Part shown: positions 31,914-40,875 of the stretch, in pieces
Numbering within the stretch: position 1 is the stretch's first letter
Layout of the letters: every line of letters begins with the position of its first letter
Assembly (NCBI GenBank): GCA_020445745.1
Contig: JAGRGB010000125.1
Coordinates: 1 to 64,000, forward strand
Origin: Rhodocyclaceae bacterium
Lineage (GTDB): Bacteria > Pseudomonadota > Gammaproteobacteria > Burkholderiales > Rhodocyclaceae
Direction of reading: 5' to 3'
DNA: 64,000 nucleotides
Position numbers and translations under genes: made by a program
The notes under the pieces: model-generated
What the model was told of the DNA's origin: nothing
The model's database searches: none
What the model saw: the letters and a program-made list of their open reading frames with translations, nothing else

Positions 31914-32588
31914 CCAGCGCCGGATGTGGAAGGCCGCGGCGTTGAGTGCCAGCACGACGCTCATCAGCACGATGCCCAGCGCGATCGCCAGTGGCAGGTC
32001 GCCCTTGCTGGTCTCGAGGGCGATCGCGGTGGTCATCACGCGGGTCACGTGGTCGATGTTGCCGCCGACGATCATCACCGCGCCGACCTCCGACATCGCC
32101 CGGCCGATGCCGGCGAGCAGTGCCACCAGCAGCGAGTGTCGGCAGTCGTGGATCAGCGTCGTCACGCTCTGGCTGCGGCTGAAGCCCATCACCCGCAGCT
32201 CCGGCGCGTAGTCGCGCCAAGCGTCCTCGACGATCTGGCGGCTCAGCGCGGCGATCAGCGGCACCACCAGCATCATCTGCGCGATCACCATCGCGCCGGG
32301 CGAGAACAGCAGGCCGAAACCGCCGAACGGACCGGAGCGCGACAGCGCCAGGTAGACGACGACACCGACCACCACCGAAGGCAGGCCCATCAAGCCGTTG
32401 ACGACGACCACCAGCAGGTTGCGCCAGCGGAACTCCGCGACCGCCAGCCAGGCACCGAGGGGCAGCCCGATCAGTGCCCCGAGCAACACCGCGGTCATCG
32501 ACACCCGCAGCGACAGCCAGACGATGTCGACCAGCTTGCTGTCGAAGCTGCCGAGCAGTCGCAGGGCTGCGAACAAGGTGTCGCTCAT
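31911..32588 (-). CDS. tupB: Tungstate ABC transporter permease TupB, C-terminus altered by the insertion
   Basis: The 225-residue permease has about five transmembrane helices and the TupB signature AMSEVGAVMIVGGNIDHVTRVMTTAIALETSKGDLPLAIALG. TupB moves tungstate across the inner membrane with TupC. The reading frame now ends at a TGA supplied by the element terminus. In the reconstructed empty site it would continue six more residues (AMRRYA) to a TGA overlapping the tupC ATG. Losing six terminal residues is probably tolerable. No binding-protein gene tupA is adjacent; moeA is divergent upstream. Confidence 0.87.
   Translation of the reverse strand: MSDTLFAALRLLGSFDSKLVDIVWLSLRVSMTAVLLGALIGLPLGAWLAVAEFRWRNLLVVVVNGLMGLPSVVVGVVVYLALSRSGPFGGFGLLFSPGAMVIAQMMLVVPLIAALSRQIVEDAWRDYAPELRVMGFSRSQSVTTLIHDCRHSLLVALLAGIGRAMSEVGAVMIVGGNIDHVTRVMTTAIALETSKGDLPLAIALGIVLMSVVLALNAAAFHIRRW
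31914..31919. repeat. Target-site duplication, right copy (CCAGCG)
   Basis: This is an exact repeat of 23545-23550, lying within the last codons of tupB. Confidence 0.8.
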
Positions 32589-32673
32589 CGTCGGGGCATT
32601 ATCATAGGACGCTCAGGTTCGCGATTTCAACCGGGCCCCGGTGGCGCCGGCCCGGATCGACGAGGAAACATCG

Positions 32674-33918
32674 ATGAGCAAGTCCCACCCCAATCCCCAG
32701 GATCCCAGACTCACCGTGGCCGCGGCGCGCGAGCACCTGCTGACCACGCTCGGCCCGGTCGCCGGCTGGGAATGCGTGGCGATCCGCGACGCCCTCGGGC
32801 GTGTGCTGTCGCGGCCGGTGATCGCACCCTTCGACGTACCGGCCCATGACAACTCGGCGATGGACGGCTACGCGGTGCGCTTCGAGGATCTCGCCGGCGA
32901 CGGCGAAACCGCCCTCAGGCTGGTCGGCACCGCCTACGCCGGGCGCGCGTTCTCCGGCATCGTCGGCGCCGGCCACGCGGTGCGGGTGATGACCGGTGCG
33001 GTGGTGCCGAGCGGCTCCGACACCATCGTCGTCCAGGAGGTGACCCGGGTCGAGGGCGAACGGGTGGTCGTGCCGCCCGGCCAGAAGCGGGGCCAGAACC
33101 TGCGCCGCGCCGGCGAGGATCTGGCGCGCGGCAAGCCGGCGCTGGCCGCCGGCAAGCGCATCGGCGCTGCCGATCTCGGCCTGCTCGCCTCCCTCGGCGT
33201 CGCCGAAGTCACCGTGTTCCGTCGGCTGCGCGTCGCGTTCCTGTCCACCGGCGACGAGATCGCGTCGATCGGCAATCCGCTGGGGCCCGGCCAGGTGTAC
33301 GACAGCAACCGCTACACGCTGCACGCCGCGTTGTCCGCGCTCGGTGTCGAGCTGGTGGACATGGGGGTCGTGCGCGACGAGCCCGAGCTCATCGAGCACG
33401 CCTTCCGCACCGCCGCAGCCAGCGCCGACGTGGTCATCACCTCGGGCGGCGTGTCGGTCGGCGAGGCGGATTTCGTGCGCGAGCTGATGGCGCGACTGGG
33501 CGAGGTGCGGTTCTGGAAGCTCGACATCAAGCCGGGAAGGCCGATGGCCTTCGGCCGCATCGGTGACGCCTGGCTGTTCGGGCTGCCCGGCAACCCGGTC
33601 GCGGTGATGGTGAGTTACGCCCAGTTCGTGGTCGATGCGCTGCTGCGGCTGATGGGCGTCGATCCGCTGCCGCCGCGGCCTTTGTTCGAGGTGCCGTGCG
33701 ACGACGCGATCCGCAAGAACCCGGGCCGCCGCGAGTTTCCCCGCGGTGAACTCTATCCCGGCGGGGGCGGCTGGCGGGTGCGACTGGCCGGCAACCAGGG
33801 CTCCGGCGTGCTGCGCTCGATGGCCGAGGCCAACTGCTTCATCGTTCTCGACGAGGCGTGCGGCAACGTCGCCGCCGGCGATACCGTCAGCATCCAGCTA
33901 TTCGACGGCCTGTTCTGA
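32674..33918 (+). CDS. moeA: Molybdopterin molybdenumtransferase MoeA
   Basis: MoeA inserts molybdate into adenylylated molybdopterin. The 414-residue protein has the family blocks PFDVPAHDNSAMDGYAVR, RVMTGAVVPSGSDTIV, STGDEI, ITSGGVSVGEADFV and GLPGNPVAVMVSY. Its C-terminal beta domain (SGVLRSMAEANCFIVL) is complete. It is divergent from tupB with an 85-bp shared promoter region, which links molybdenum/tungsten uptake with cofactor synthesis. Its 3' end overlaps the convergent transporter gene by 21 nt. Confidence 0.93.
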   Translation: MSKSHPNPQDPRLTVAAAREHLLTTLGPVAGWECVAIRDALGRVLSRPVIAPFDVPAHDNSAMDGYAVRFEDLAGDGETALRLVGTAYAGRAFSGIVGAGHAVRVMTGAVVPSGSDTIVVQEVTRVEGERVVVPPGQKRGQNLRRAGEDLARGKPALAAGKRIGAADLGLLASLGVAEVTVFRRLRVAFLSTGDEIASIGNPLGPGQVYDSNRYTLHAALSALGVELVDMGVVRDEPELIEHAFRTAAASADVVITSGGVSVGEADFVRELMARLGEVRFWKLDIKPGRPMAFGRIGDAWLFGLPGNPVAVMVSYAQFVVDALLRLMGVDPLPPRPLFEVPCDDAIRKNPGRREFPRGELYPGGGGWRVRLAGNQGSGVLRSMAEANCFIVLDEACGNVAAGDTVSIQLFDGLF

Positions 33919-34827
33919 GGCGGCGACCTCGGGCGCGACCCGGCGCCGCCGGCGGATCGGCAGCAGCCGGCGCAGCGCGAGCCACTGGTGCAGCGCGAGA
34001 CCGAGCAGGACCAGGGCGCTGCCCAGCCACACCCGGGCGTCGAGCACTTCGCCATTGACCTGCTGACCCAGCACCAGCGCCAGCACCGGCGTCATCAGCG
34101 TCACCAGCGCGACCTGCGAGGCGGCCAGGTGCTTGATCACGTAGTAGTACAGCGTGAAGCTCAGCAGCGAGCCGAACACCCCGAGGTAGAGGATCGCGCC
34201 GATCGCCCGCGCCGGCGGGTCGGCAGGCAGCGTGCCGTCGCCGAGCCACCACTGCAGCGCGAACATCGGCAGTGCCACCAGCAAGGTGCCGAGGGTCGTG
34301 GCGAGCGGCGGGTTGTCGCCGCCGATGCGCTTCAGCATGACCAGGCTGGCCGAATGCACCAGCGCCGCCAGCAGCAGCGCCAACAGCCCGGCGGTGCCGT
34401 CGGCCCCGTCGTCACCGCGCACGAAGATTGCGGCCAGTCCGGCGATGGCCAGCGCGATGCCGGCCAGCGCCCGCCGGCCCGGCGGCGGTTCGGCGCGCCA
34501 CAGCGCGGCGATCAGCGAGGTCAGCAGCGGCGACAGACCGAAGATCACCGAGATCAGCCCCGAACGCACCTCGCCGGCCGCCCAATAGACCAGCGACATC
34601 GCCACGAATAGGCTGACGCCGCTCACCAGGTAAAGCGCGCGGGCGCGGGGGTGGAACGGCAGCGGCTTCCGCCACAGGGCGAGCAGCGCGACCGCCAGCG
34701 CGACGCTGACCAGCATCCGTGACAGCACCGCGAAACTGAAACCGACGCCATCGGCGCTCCATTGCACGGCCAGCGGTGTGGTGCTCCAGGTCAGCACCAG
34801 GCAGATGTAGGCGGCGGGTACGGACAT
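33898..34827 (-). CDS. EamA/DMT-superfamily transporter
   Basis: The 309-residue protein has ten hydrophobic helices in two EamA repeats, opening with YICLVLTWSTTPLAVQWSADGVGFSFAVLSRM. The second repeat begins near LLALLLAALVHSASLVMLKRIG. The cytoplasmic tail is arginine-rich. The substrate is unknown. It is not closely similar to the EamA protein at 21087, so it is not a local duplicate. Its end overlaps moeA. Confidence 0.85.
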   Translation of the reverse strand: MSVPAAYICLVLTWSTTPLAVQWSADGVGFSFAVLSRMLVSVALAVALLALWRKPLPFHPRARALYLVSGVSLFVAMSLVYWAAGEVRSGLISVIFGLSPLLTSLIAALWRAEPPPGRRALAGIALAIAGLAAIFVRGDDGADGTAGLLALLLAALVHSASLVMLKRIGGDNPPLATTLGTLLVALPMFALQWWLGDGTLPADPPARAIGAILYLGVFGSLLSFTLYYYVIKHLAASQVALVTLMTPVLALVLGQQVNGEVLDARVWLGSALVLLGLALHQWLALRRLLPIRRRRRVAPEVAASEQAVE

Positions 34828-34898
34828 CGTCTTTCCTCGAATCGGCGCCTGCCGGGGCGGCCGGTGATCGGTGGTGGCGGTGGGTGGCCTGCAGCGGC

Positions 34899-34930
34899 AA
34901 AAAAAAGACCGCGGTGGTGTTCCGCGGCCT
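34899..34930 (-). terminator. Rho-independent terminator
   Basis: CCGCGG arms (34909-34914 and 34922-34927) with a 7-nt loop are followed on the minus strand by TC and eight T residues. It would end the HD-GYP transcript 200 nt after its stop. The 34828-35125 gap holds nothing else I can support. Confidence 0.75.
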
Positions 34931-35125
34931 GTCTCGAACGGCTGGCGCAGGATGCGCCGGATCTATCGCAACGGCCCCGGAGACGCGACGACGCGCCACG
35001 CGCGCAGCTTGCGGCGGCAAATCGGCATCGGGTGGGCGCGGTGAGCGGTGATCATGTCGTGATGGTGCATGTAATCGGCGCCGCACGTCAATGGCCATCG
35101 TCCGGCGCGGCGAAGTCGCGCCGGC

Positions 35126-38100
35126 TCAGCAGTGGCCGCGGCCGCCGACGGGTCGGGCGCCGGGCGCACCGCTGCGCAGGTAGCGCGCGATGTCCACCTC
35201 GTCGATCTGCTCCGGCGCGAGGAAGCGCTCGGCGTAGCGCCGATGCACACCGCGCAGCAGGAACAGTTCGAACAGGTTGCGGTCGATGTGGCCGCGATCG
35301 CAGAACTCCGCCAGCATCCGCACCGCCTCGGACAGCGGCTTGCCGTCCTTGTACGGGCGATCGGACGCGGTCAGGGCCTCGAAGATGTCGGCGATCGCCA
35401 TGATCCGCGCCGGGACCGACAGCTGCTCGGCCACCAGTCCCCGCGGATAGCCGGTGCCGGTCAGGGTCTCGTGATGGGTCGAGGCGTACTCCGGCACCCG
35501 GCGCAGGTTCTTCGGCAGCGGCAGGCGGTCGAGCATGACGATGGTCTGGATGATGTGTTCATTGACCTTGAAGCGTTCCTCGTCGGTCAGCGTGCCGCGC
35601 GCCACCGACAGGTTGTAGCGCTCGCCGAGGTTGTAGAGCAGCTCCGGCACCGCCATGTTGAGGCCCAGTGCCGGGTCGTCGGCCATCGGCGCCAGGCGTT
35701 CGATGCGATGATGGTCCTTGTCGGCGAGCAAGGTCTCGACGGCCGGCAGGGCCGCTGCCGGCGTCCGGGCGTGGCGGGCGGCCTCCTCGTGGGACAGCCC
35801 CAGGCGGTCGTCGAAGTGGCGCAGCCAGGTCTGCCCGGCGAGCCGCCGGAGGCGCGCCAGGCACTGCTCCGAGATGGTTTCGCCACCGATGTTGCAGGCC
35901 GCGACGAAGGCGAAATCCTCCTGCAGGCTGGCCGCGCGGTCCTCGAAGCGGCGCGCGCAGGCCGCCGCGTCCTGGCCCGCCAGGCGGGCCTCGAGCGCGT
36001 CGATGCGGGCATCGCGGAGCAGCACTTCGAAGCGGGTGCGGACCTCGTGGATGCGGTTGTACAGGGTCTCCAGCTTGGTCGCCTTGTCGACCACGTACTC
36101 GGGCGTCGTGACCTTGCCGCAGTCGTGCAGCCAGGCGCCGACGCGGAATTCGCGCCACTGGTCGCCGTCGGCGAAGCAGAACGAAGCCAGCGCTCCCTCG
36201 TCCTCCTCGCAGGCCGCCTCGGCCAGCATCACCGCGAGCTCCGGCACGCGCTCGCAGTGGCCGCCGGTGTAGGCGCTCTTGGCGTCGATCGCACCGGCGA
36301 TGATGCGGATCAGCGAGTCCATCATCTCGCGCTGGCTTTCCAGCAGATGATGGTTGTCCAGCGCCATCGCCGCCTGGGCCGCGAGGGCTTCGATGAACTT
36401 GACGATTTCCGGGTCGAACGGGATCGCCGCGCCGGACTCCGGATCGAGCGCGTTGATCAGCTGCATCACGCCCAGCAACTCGCCACTGGCCGCGATCATC
36501 GGCACGCTGACCTGGCTCACCGTGCGGTAGCCGGTGGCTTCGTCGAAATCCAGAGCGCCGCTGACGTCGAAGCGGGTCTCGCTGCGCAGCGCGTCGATCA
36601 CCACGGTGCGCCGGTTCAGCGCCGCATGCACCGACGCGAAATGGTCGTTGGGTTCGCCACTGACCGGGTCGTGGAGCGCGATCTCGGTTGCCGGCAGACC
36701 GTCCTCGCGGGTGCGCAGCGCGAAGCGCAGGCTGTCGCGGCCGGTGGCCAGGTACAGCGTGCCGGCGTCGGCGTTGGCGAGGCGCTTGCCGGTGAGCAGG
36801 ATGCTCGCCAGCAGGCGGTCGCTGTCGTGCACCGCGGCCAGCGCCAGGCCGCTGTCCACCAGGCTGGAGAGCTTGTCGCGCGCCAGCTTCAGCGCCTCGG
36901 TGCGCTCGCGTAGCGAATGCTTCATGGTGCGATGGGCATCGCCGAGGACGTCGATCTCGTAGAACATCGATTTCACCGTGGTGTCGCCGCTGAAATCGAG
37001 TTCCCGCACCCGCTCCGAATCCGCCGCGAGGTCGTCGAGGGCGCGCGACGCCCGACGCGAGACACCGTAGGCGAGCGGCAGCGCGATCGCCAGTGCCAGT
37101 GCCGACAGGGCGATGATCTGGTCGCGCACCGCCAGCACCGGCGCGGCGAAGGTCTGCAATGGCGCGAACGACACCACCCGGTAGCTGAGCTGCGGCGCGA
37201 GCGGCACTTCGCGCACCGCCAGCAGATGGCGCTCGCCGTCGATCTCCAGCAGTTCCGGCAGTGCGGCGCCGGACAGGCGCCGGTACAGGGCCACCAGGAA
37301 GGGATGACTGCTGTCGCCGAGACGCGTCAGCGGCGCCGGTGGGCGTCCGTCGCCCGGCAGGCTGCCCCCGCTTGCCAGGATGCGTCCCTGATCGTCGAGG
37401 ACGATGCTTCCGCCCGGCTGGGCCTCGACCGTGCGCTGCACGAACTCGCTCAACGACGACAGCGAAAGGTCGACGCCGGCGACACCGTCCACCGCCGCGA
37501 TGCGCTGCACCAGGGTCACGCCGAGGGTCGGCGAGGACTGGAACAGATAGGGCTCGGTTAGGCCGAGCGCGCCGCTGGCCGGGGCCCTGCCGTACCACGG
37601 CCGGGCGCGCGGATCGTAGTCGCTCGGGTCGGTTCGCTGTCCGACGATGCGGCCGTCGGCGGCAATGAACCGCCACTGCTCGCTTTCACCGGCGTGCGCT
37701 CCGTCGATGCTGCGCATCGCGAAGCGGGCCGCCCCGGGGGCACCGAGCCGCCTGCCGGCGACGGGGTCGCTGGCGAAGCCGATGACCTGGAAGAAGCTGC
37801 CGTCGGCGAGCCCGAAGTAGGCGCCGTAGAGCGACGGGTTGACCTGCACCAGCGCGGTCAGCAGCGCCGCCATCGACGAATCCGCTCGCATCGCGCGGTA
37901 GTCCGGCATCGGCATCCGTGCGGCGGTCTGCACCGCCTGGGTCGCCGAACGGACCAGGCCCTCGAGCTTCTGTGCCTGGGCGTCGGCCATGTGGGCGAAG
38001 ATCGCCTCGGCGTTGTCCTCGGCCATGCGTCCGAAACGTCCGGTCGCGAAGAGCAGGAACAGGGCTACCAGCGACACCACGAAACTGGCCAGCAGCAGGG

Positions 38101-38200
38101 TCGCGAAGACATGCACCCGGAATTTTATCGCCTTCAATGGCACCTTGGTTTCCACGGCGCGCAGCCGGCAGCGGCTGCCGAGCCGTAATGATGCAACCAT
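35126..38200 (-). CDS. Membrane sensor with dCache, HAMP, GAF and HD-GYP domains
   Basis: HD-GYP domains hydrolyse cyclic di-GMP. The 1024-residue protein has one transmembrane helix at about 28-50, a periplasmic double-Cache sensor (about 60-310), a second helix near 330-350, HAMP, a GAF domain (about 440-600; TGYRTVSQVSVPMIAASGELLGVMQLIN), and a C-terminal HD-GYP domain. HDCGKV and HHETLTGTGYPRG are intact, so the metal site looks functional. About 230 residues separate HD from GYP instead of roughly 65, because of a helical insert. The start is uncertain: ATG 38200 is used; GTG 38155 is possible. Confidence 0.85.
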   Translation of the reverse strand: MVASLRLGSRCRLRAVETKVPLKAIKFRVHVFATLLLASFVVSLVALFLLFATGRFGRMAEDNAEAIFAHMADAQAQKLEGLVRSATQAVQTAARMPMPDYRAMRADSSMAALLTALVQVNPSLYGAYFGLADGSFFQVIGFASDPVAGRRLGAPGAARFAMRSIDGAHAGESEQWRFIAADGRIVGQRTDPSDYDPRARPWYGRAPASGALGLTEPYLFQSSPTLGVTLVQRIAAVDGVAGVDLSLSSLSEFVQRTVEAQPGGSIVLDDQGRILASGGSLPGDGRPPAPLTRLGDSSHPFLVALYRRLSGAALPELLEIDGERHLLAVREVPLAPQLSYRVVSFAPLQTFAAPVLAVRDQIIALSALALAIALPLAYGVSRRASRALDDLAADSERVRELDFSGDTTVKSMFYEIDVLGDAHRTMKHSLRERTEALKLARDKLSSLVDSGLALAAVHDSDRLLASILLTGKRLANADAGTLYLATGRDSLRFALRTREDGLPATEIALHDPVSGEPNDHFASVHAALNRRTVVIDALRSETRFDVSGALDFDEATGYRTVSQVSVPMIAASGELLGVMQLINALDPESGAAIPFDPEIVKFIEALAAQAAMALDNHHLLESQREMMDSLIRIIAGAIDAKSAYTGGHCERVPELAVMLAEAACEEDEGALASFCFADGDQWREFRVGAWLHDCGKVTTPEYVVDKATKLETLYNRIHEVRTRFEVLLRDARIDALEARLAGQDAAACARRFEDRAASLQEDFAFVAACNIGGETISEQCLARLRRLAGQTWLRHFDDRLGLSHEEAARHARTPAAALPAVETLLADKDHHRIERLAPMADDPALGLNMAVPELLYNLGERYNLSVARGTLTDEERFKVNEHIIQTIVMLDRLPLPKNLRRVPEYASTHHETLTGTGYPRGLVAEQLSVPARIMAIADIFEALTASDRPYKDGKPLSEAVRMLAEFCDRGHIDRNLFELFLLRGVHRRYAERFLAPEQIDEVDIARYLRSGAPGARPVGGRGHC

Positions 38201-38314
38201 TCGCAACCGAGGTCGCGCACGGCTGCGCGGACGGCGCCGCGCGGCATTCGCTTTGCACGGCGGTGGCGAACTGCCATAGTTCGGCGCTGGCCCATTTTTC
38301 GCGACCAGGCTTCG

Positions 38315-40105
38315 ATGGCATCGACAAGGAAGGACACGCGCGCGGCGCGCAGCCGTGGCGACGCGCAGCGCGAGCTGGTAGCCCTTTTCCAGGCCGGCCG
38401 GCCGGCGGAACTGAAGGCCGCCGCCGACCGCCACGTGCGGCGCTGGCCGGACTTCGCCTTCGGCTGGAAGGCGCTCGGCGTGGCCTGCCAGCTACTCGGG
38501 CGCGACCCGCTGCCGGCCCTGCGCCGTGCCGCCAGCCTGTTGCCGGACGACGCCGAGACGCTGGCCAATCTCGGCAACGCGCTGCGCGACAGCGGCGCCT
38601 TGGCCGACGCCGACGCGGCCCTGCGGCGGGCCGTCGCGCTGAATCCGGTACATCCGCTGTTCCGGATGAACTTTGGCAACGTGCTGATGGACCAGGGCCG
38701 CCGCGACGAGGCGATCGCCGAGTTCCGCCAGTCGCTGGCAATCGCGCCGGACACCGCCGAAGCCCACAACAACCTCGGCCACGCGTTGTTCGGCATTCCC
38801 GGTCGTCTCGACGAGGCGATCGATTGCTACCGCGCCGCCTTGCGCTGCCGGCCGGGCTTTCTGGTGGCCGCCGACAACCTGCTGTTCGCGCTGAACTACT
38901 CCGAACGCGTGAGGCCGGCCGAGATGCGGGCAGCCGCCGAACATTACGGCGCCATCGTCGCTGCCTCGGTGCAGCCGGCCCGCGGCTGGCCCAATCCGCC
39001 CGACCCCGAGCGCCCGCTCCGGGTCGGGCTGGTGTCCGGCGATCTCCGCCGTCACCCGGTGGGCTACCTGTTGCGCGACGTGCTGCCGGCACTGGACCCG
39101 CAACGCACCCTGATCTACGCCTACGCGACGAGGCCGGTGGACGACGACGTCAGCAGTGCACTGAAGCGCTCGGTGAAGGCCTGGCACGGGGTCGAACGGC
39201 TCGCCGACCGGCAGCTCTTCGAGCGAGTTCGCGAGGACCGCATCGACATCCTGGTCGACCTGTCGGGCCACACCGCCCACAACCGCCTGCCGCTGTTCGC
39301 GATGCGGCCGGCGCCGGTGCAGGCGAGCTGGCTCGGCTACTTCGCGACCACCGGCCTCGCGGCGATCGATTATTTCGTCGGCGATCCGCTGGTACTGCCG
39401 GAGACCGAGGAATCGCACTTTTGCGAGAAGCCCTGGCGTCTGCCCGACAGCTACTACACCTTCTCGCCGCCGACCGAGGCAGTCGAGGTGGCGCCGTTGC
39501 CGGCCCGCGCGCGCGGGGCGATCAGCTTCGGCTTCTTCGGCGCCCTCGCCAAGCTGGTGACGCCGGTGCTCGACTGCTGGAGCGAGATCCTGACCCGGCT
39601 GCCGGGCGCGCGGCTGGTGATCAAGGCCGCCGGCATCGAGCAGCCCGAGGTCGCCGCGGCGTTCACTGCGCAGTTCGCCGAGCGCGGCATCGACGCCGGT
39701 CGCCTGTGCCTGCTCGGCCGCAGCGGCCGGGCCGAACACCTCGCCGCCTACGGCGAGGTGGATGTCGCCCTCGACAGCTTTCCGTTCCCGGGCGGCCTGA
39801 CCACGCTGGAGGCGAGCTGGATGGGCGTGCCGACGCTGGGCCTGCGCGGCGACCGGTTCATCTCCCACCAGGGCGAGATGCTGCTCCACGCCCTCGGCCT
39901 CGACCACTGGATCGCGCCGGATCGCACAGCCTACGTTGCCCGTGCGGTGGCGCTCGCCGGCCAGCTCGACGAGCTGGCCGCACTGCGCGTCGGCCTGCGC
40001 GACCGGCTGATCGCCTCGCAGCTGTGCGACGGCGCCCGCTTCGCCGGCCAACTGGAGCAGGCCTGGCGGGGGATGTGGCGCGTGTGGTGCGAATCGCGAC
40101 GCTGA
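38315..40105 (+). CDS. TPR-containing O-GlcNAc transferase-like glycosyltransferase (GT41)
   Basis: The 596-residue protein has TPR units at about 20-190 (e.g. AETLANLGNALRDSGALADADAALRRAVALNP). A SPINDLY/OGT catalytic domain follows: LRVGLVSGDLRRHPVGYLL, DILVDLSGHTAHNRLPLFAMRPAPVQASWLGYFATTGL, and near the end LDSFPFPGGLTTLEASWMGVPTL with GDRFISHQGE. GT41 enzymes transfer GlcNAc or other sugars to Ser/Thr of proteins; bacterial targets are mostly unknown, flagellin being one known case. A remnant of a second copy's C-terminus lies at 42124. Confidence 0.88.
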   Translation: MASTRKDTRAARSRGDAQRELVALFQAGRPAELKAAADRHVRRWPDFAFGWKALGVACQLLGRDPLPALRRAASLLPDDAETLANLGNALRDSGALADADAALRRAVALNPVHPLFRMNFGNVLMDQGRRDEAIAEFRQSLAIAPDTAEAHNNLGHALFGIPGRLDEAIDCYRAALRCRPGFLVAADNLLFALNYSERVRPAEMRAAAEHYGAIVAASVQPARGWPNPPDPERPLRVGLVSGDLRRHPVGYLLRDVLPALDPQRTLIYAYATRPVDDDVSSALKRSVKAWHGVERLADRQLFERVREDRIDILVDLSGHTAHNRLPLFAMRPAPVQASWLGYFATTGLAAIDYFVGDPLVLPETEESHFCEKPWRLPDSYYTFSPPTEAVEVAPLPARARGAISFGFFGALAKLVTPVLDCWSEILTRLPGARLVIKAAGIEQPEVAAAFTAQFAERGIDAGRLCLLGRSGRAEHLAAYGEVDVALDSFPFPGGLTTLEASWMGVPTLGLRGDRFISHQGEMLLHALGLDHWIAPDRTAYVARAVALAGQLDELAALRVGLRDRLIASQLCDGARFAGQLEQAWRGMWRVWCESRR

Positions 40106-40165
40106 TTGCCGCCGGGCGCGGGTCGCCGCCGCCGGTCTGCCCGAGCGCTCGCCGTGCACCCTCGT

Positions 40166-40726
40166 TCAGTCGGCGAAGGGACTGGTGCACCACTGCTGCT
40201 GACAGGGCACGCCGTCGTGGTTGCCGTCCATCCTGACGCCCGGGCAGTTGCGCAGGAAATAGGTGGCCTCGGCGCAGGACCTCATCTGGGAGCAATGGGT
40301 GCGCCCGTCGCAGCGATAGGGAGAGGGCGTCTTCTCGGAACCCGGCAGCATTGCCAACAGCTTGGCCAGCCAGCCGCCGCGGGAATGTTCCTCGTACGCA
40401 ACAAAGCCCAGGCCGGCGACGATCAGCAGCGCGACGAGGCGCCCGCGAATGCCCGGGCCTGCGCCGCGGCGCGGTCGTCCCGATTGCTGCCGCGACGACG
40501 GTCGCGCGGCAGCCGCCCGCTGCGGGCAGGCGACCTTGCGTGCCCGTCGCCGGCCGCTGCTGTCGATTTCGACTTCGAAGCTGAGCAATTCCCCGGGCAT
40601 CGGGCGAACGCCGTCTCTCGGGAAGGCCGAGATATGGACGAAGACCTCACCACCGCCGTGTTCGGGTGTTATGAAACCGAATCCGCGCGCATCGTTCCAC
40701 TTCGACAGCCTGCCTTCCATATGCAT
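40166..40726 (-). CDS. Cold-shock domain, transmembrane helix and Excalibur domain protein
   Basis: The 186-residue protein starts with a cold-shock domain (residues 1-68): GRLSKWNDARGFGFITPE and GEVFVHISAF carry the RNP1 and RNP2 motifs. A basic linker and one transmembrane helix (LVALLIVAGLGFVAYEE, about 96-112) follow. The tail ends in an Excalibur-type calcium-binding domain with four cysteines and the DGNHDGVPC motif. CSD plus membrane anchor is a known proteobacterial arrangement (often CSD-DUF1294); the Excalibur tail probably faces the periplasm. Function unknown. Confidence 0.8.
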   Translation of the reverse strand: MHMEGRLSKWNDARGFGFITPEHGGGEVFVHISAFPRDGVRPMPGELLSFEVEIDSSGRRRARKVACPQRAAAARPSSRQQSGRPRRGAGPGIRGRLVALLIVAGLGFVAYEEHSRGGWLAKLLAMLPGSEKTPSPYRCDGRTHCSQMRSCAEATYFLRNCPGVRMDGNHDGVPCQQQWCTSPFAD

Positions 40727-40875
40727 TCAGGGTCTCGATCGGTTTCGGATTGAAGGCCTCGGGCCGGCACGTCGAACAGGCGGTCCATGGCTGGGTCTCC
40801 ACGGTGCTTGAAGCGGACAGTCCCGGCCATGTGTCCGGGCGCGTCCGCGCCGTCTATGATGAACGGATCGCGACC

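Noticed and set aside
32589-32673. Molybdenum-cofactor riboswitch or ModE site before moeA
   Set aside because: The region is only 85 bp, shared by two genes, and I could not find the expected helices or a convincing ModE palindrome.
35132-36913. Open reading of almost 600 codons opposite the HD-GYP gene
   Set aside because: No family similarity and rich in Gln/His/Arg/Val, as expected for antisense of a GC-rich gene with intact HD-GYP motifs on the other strand.
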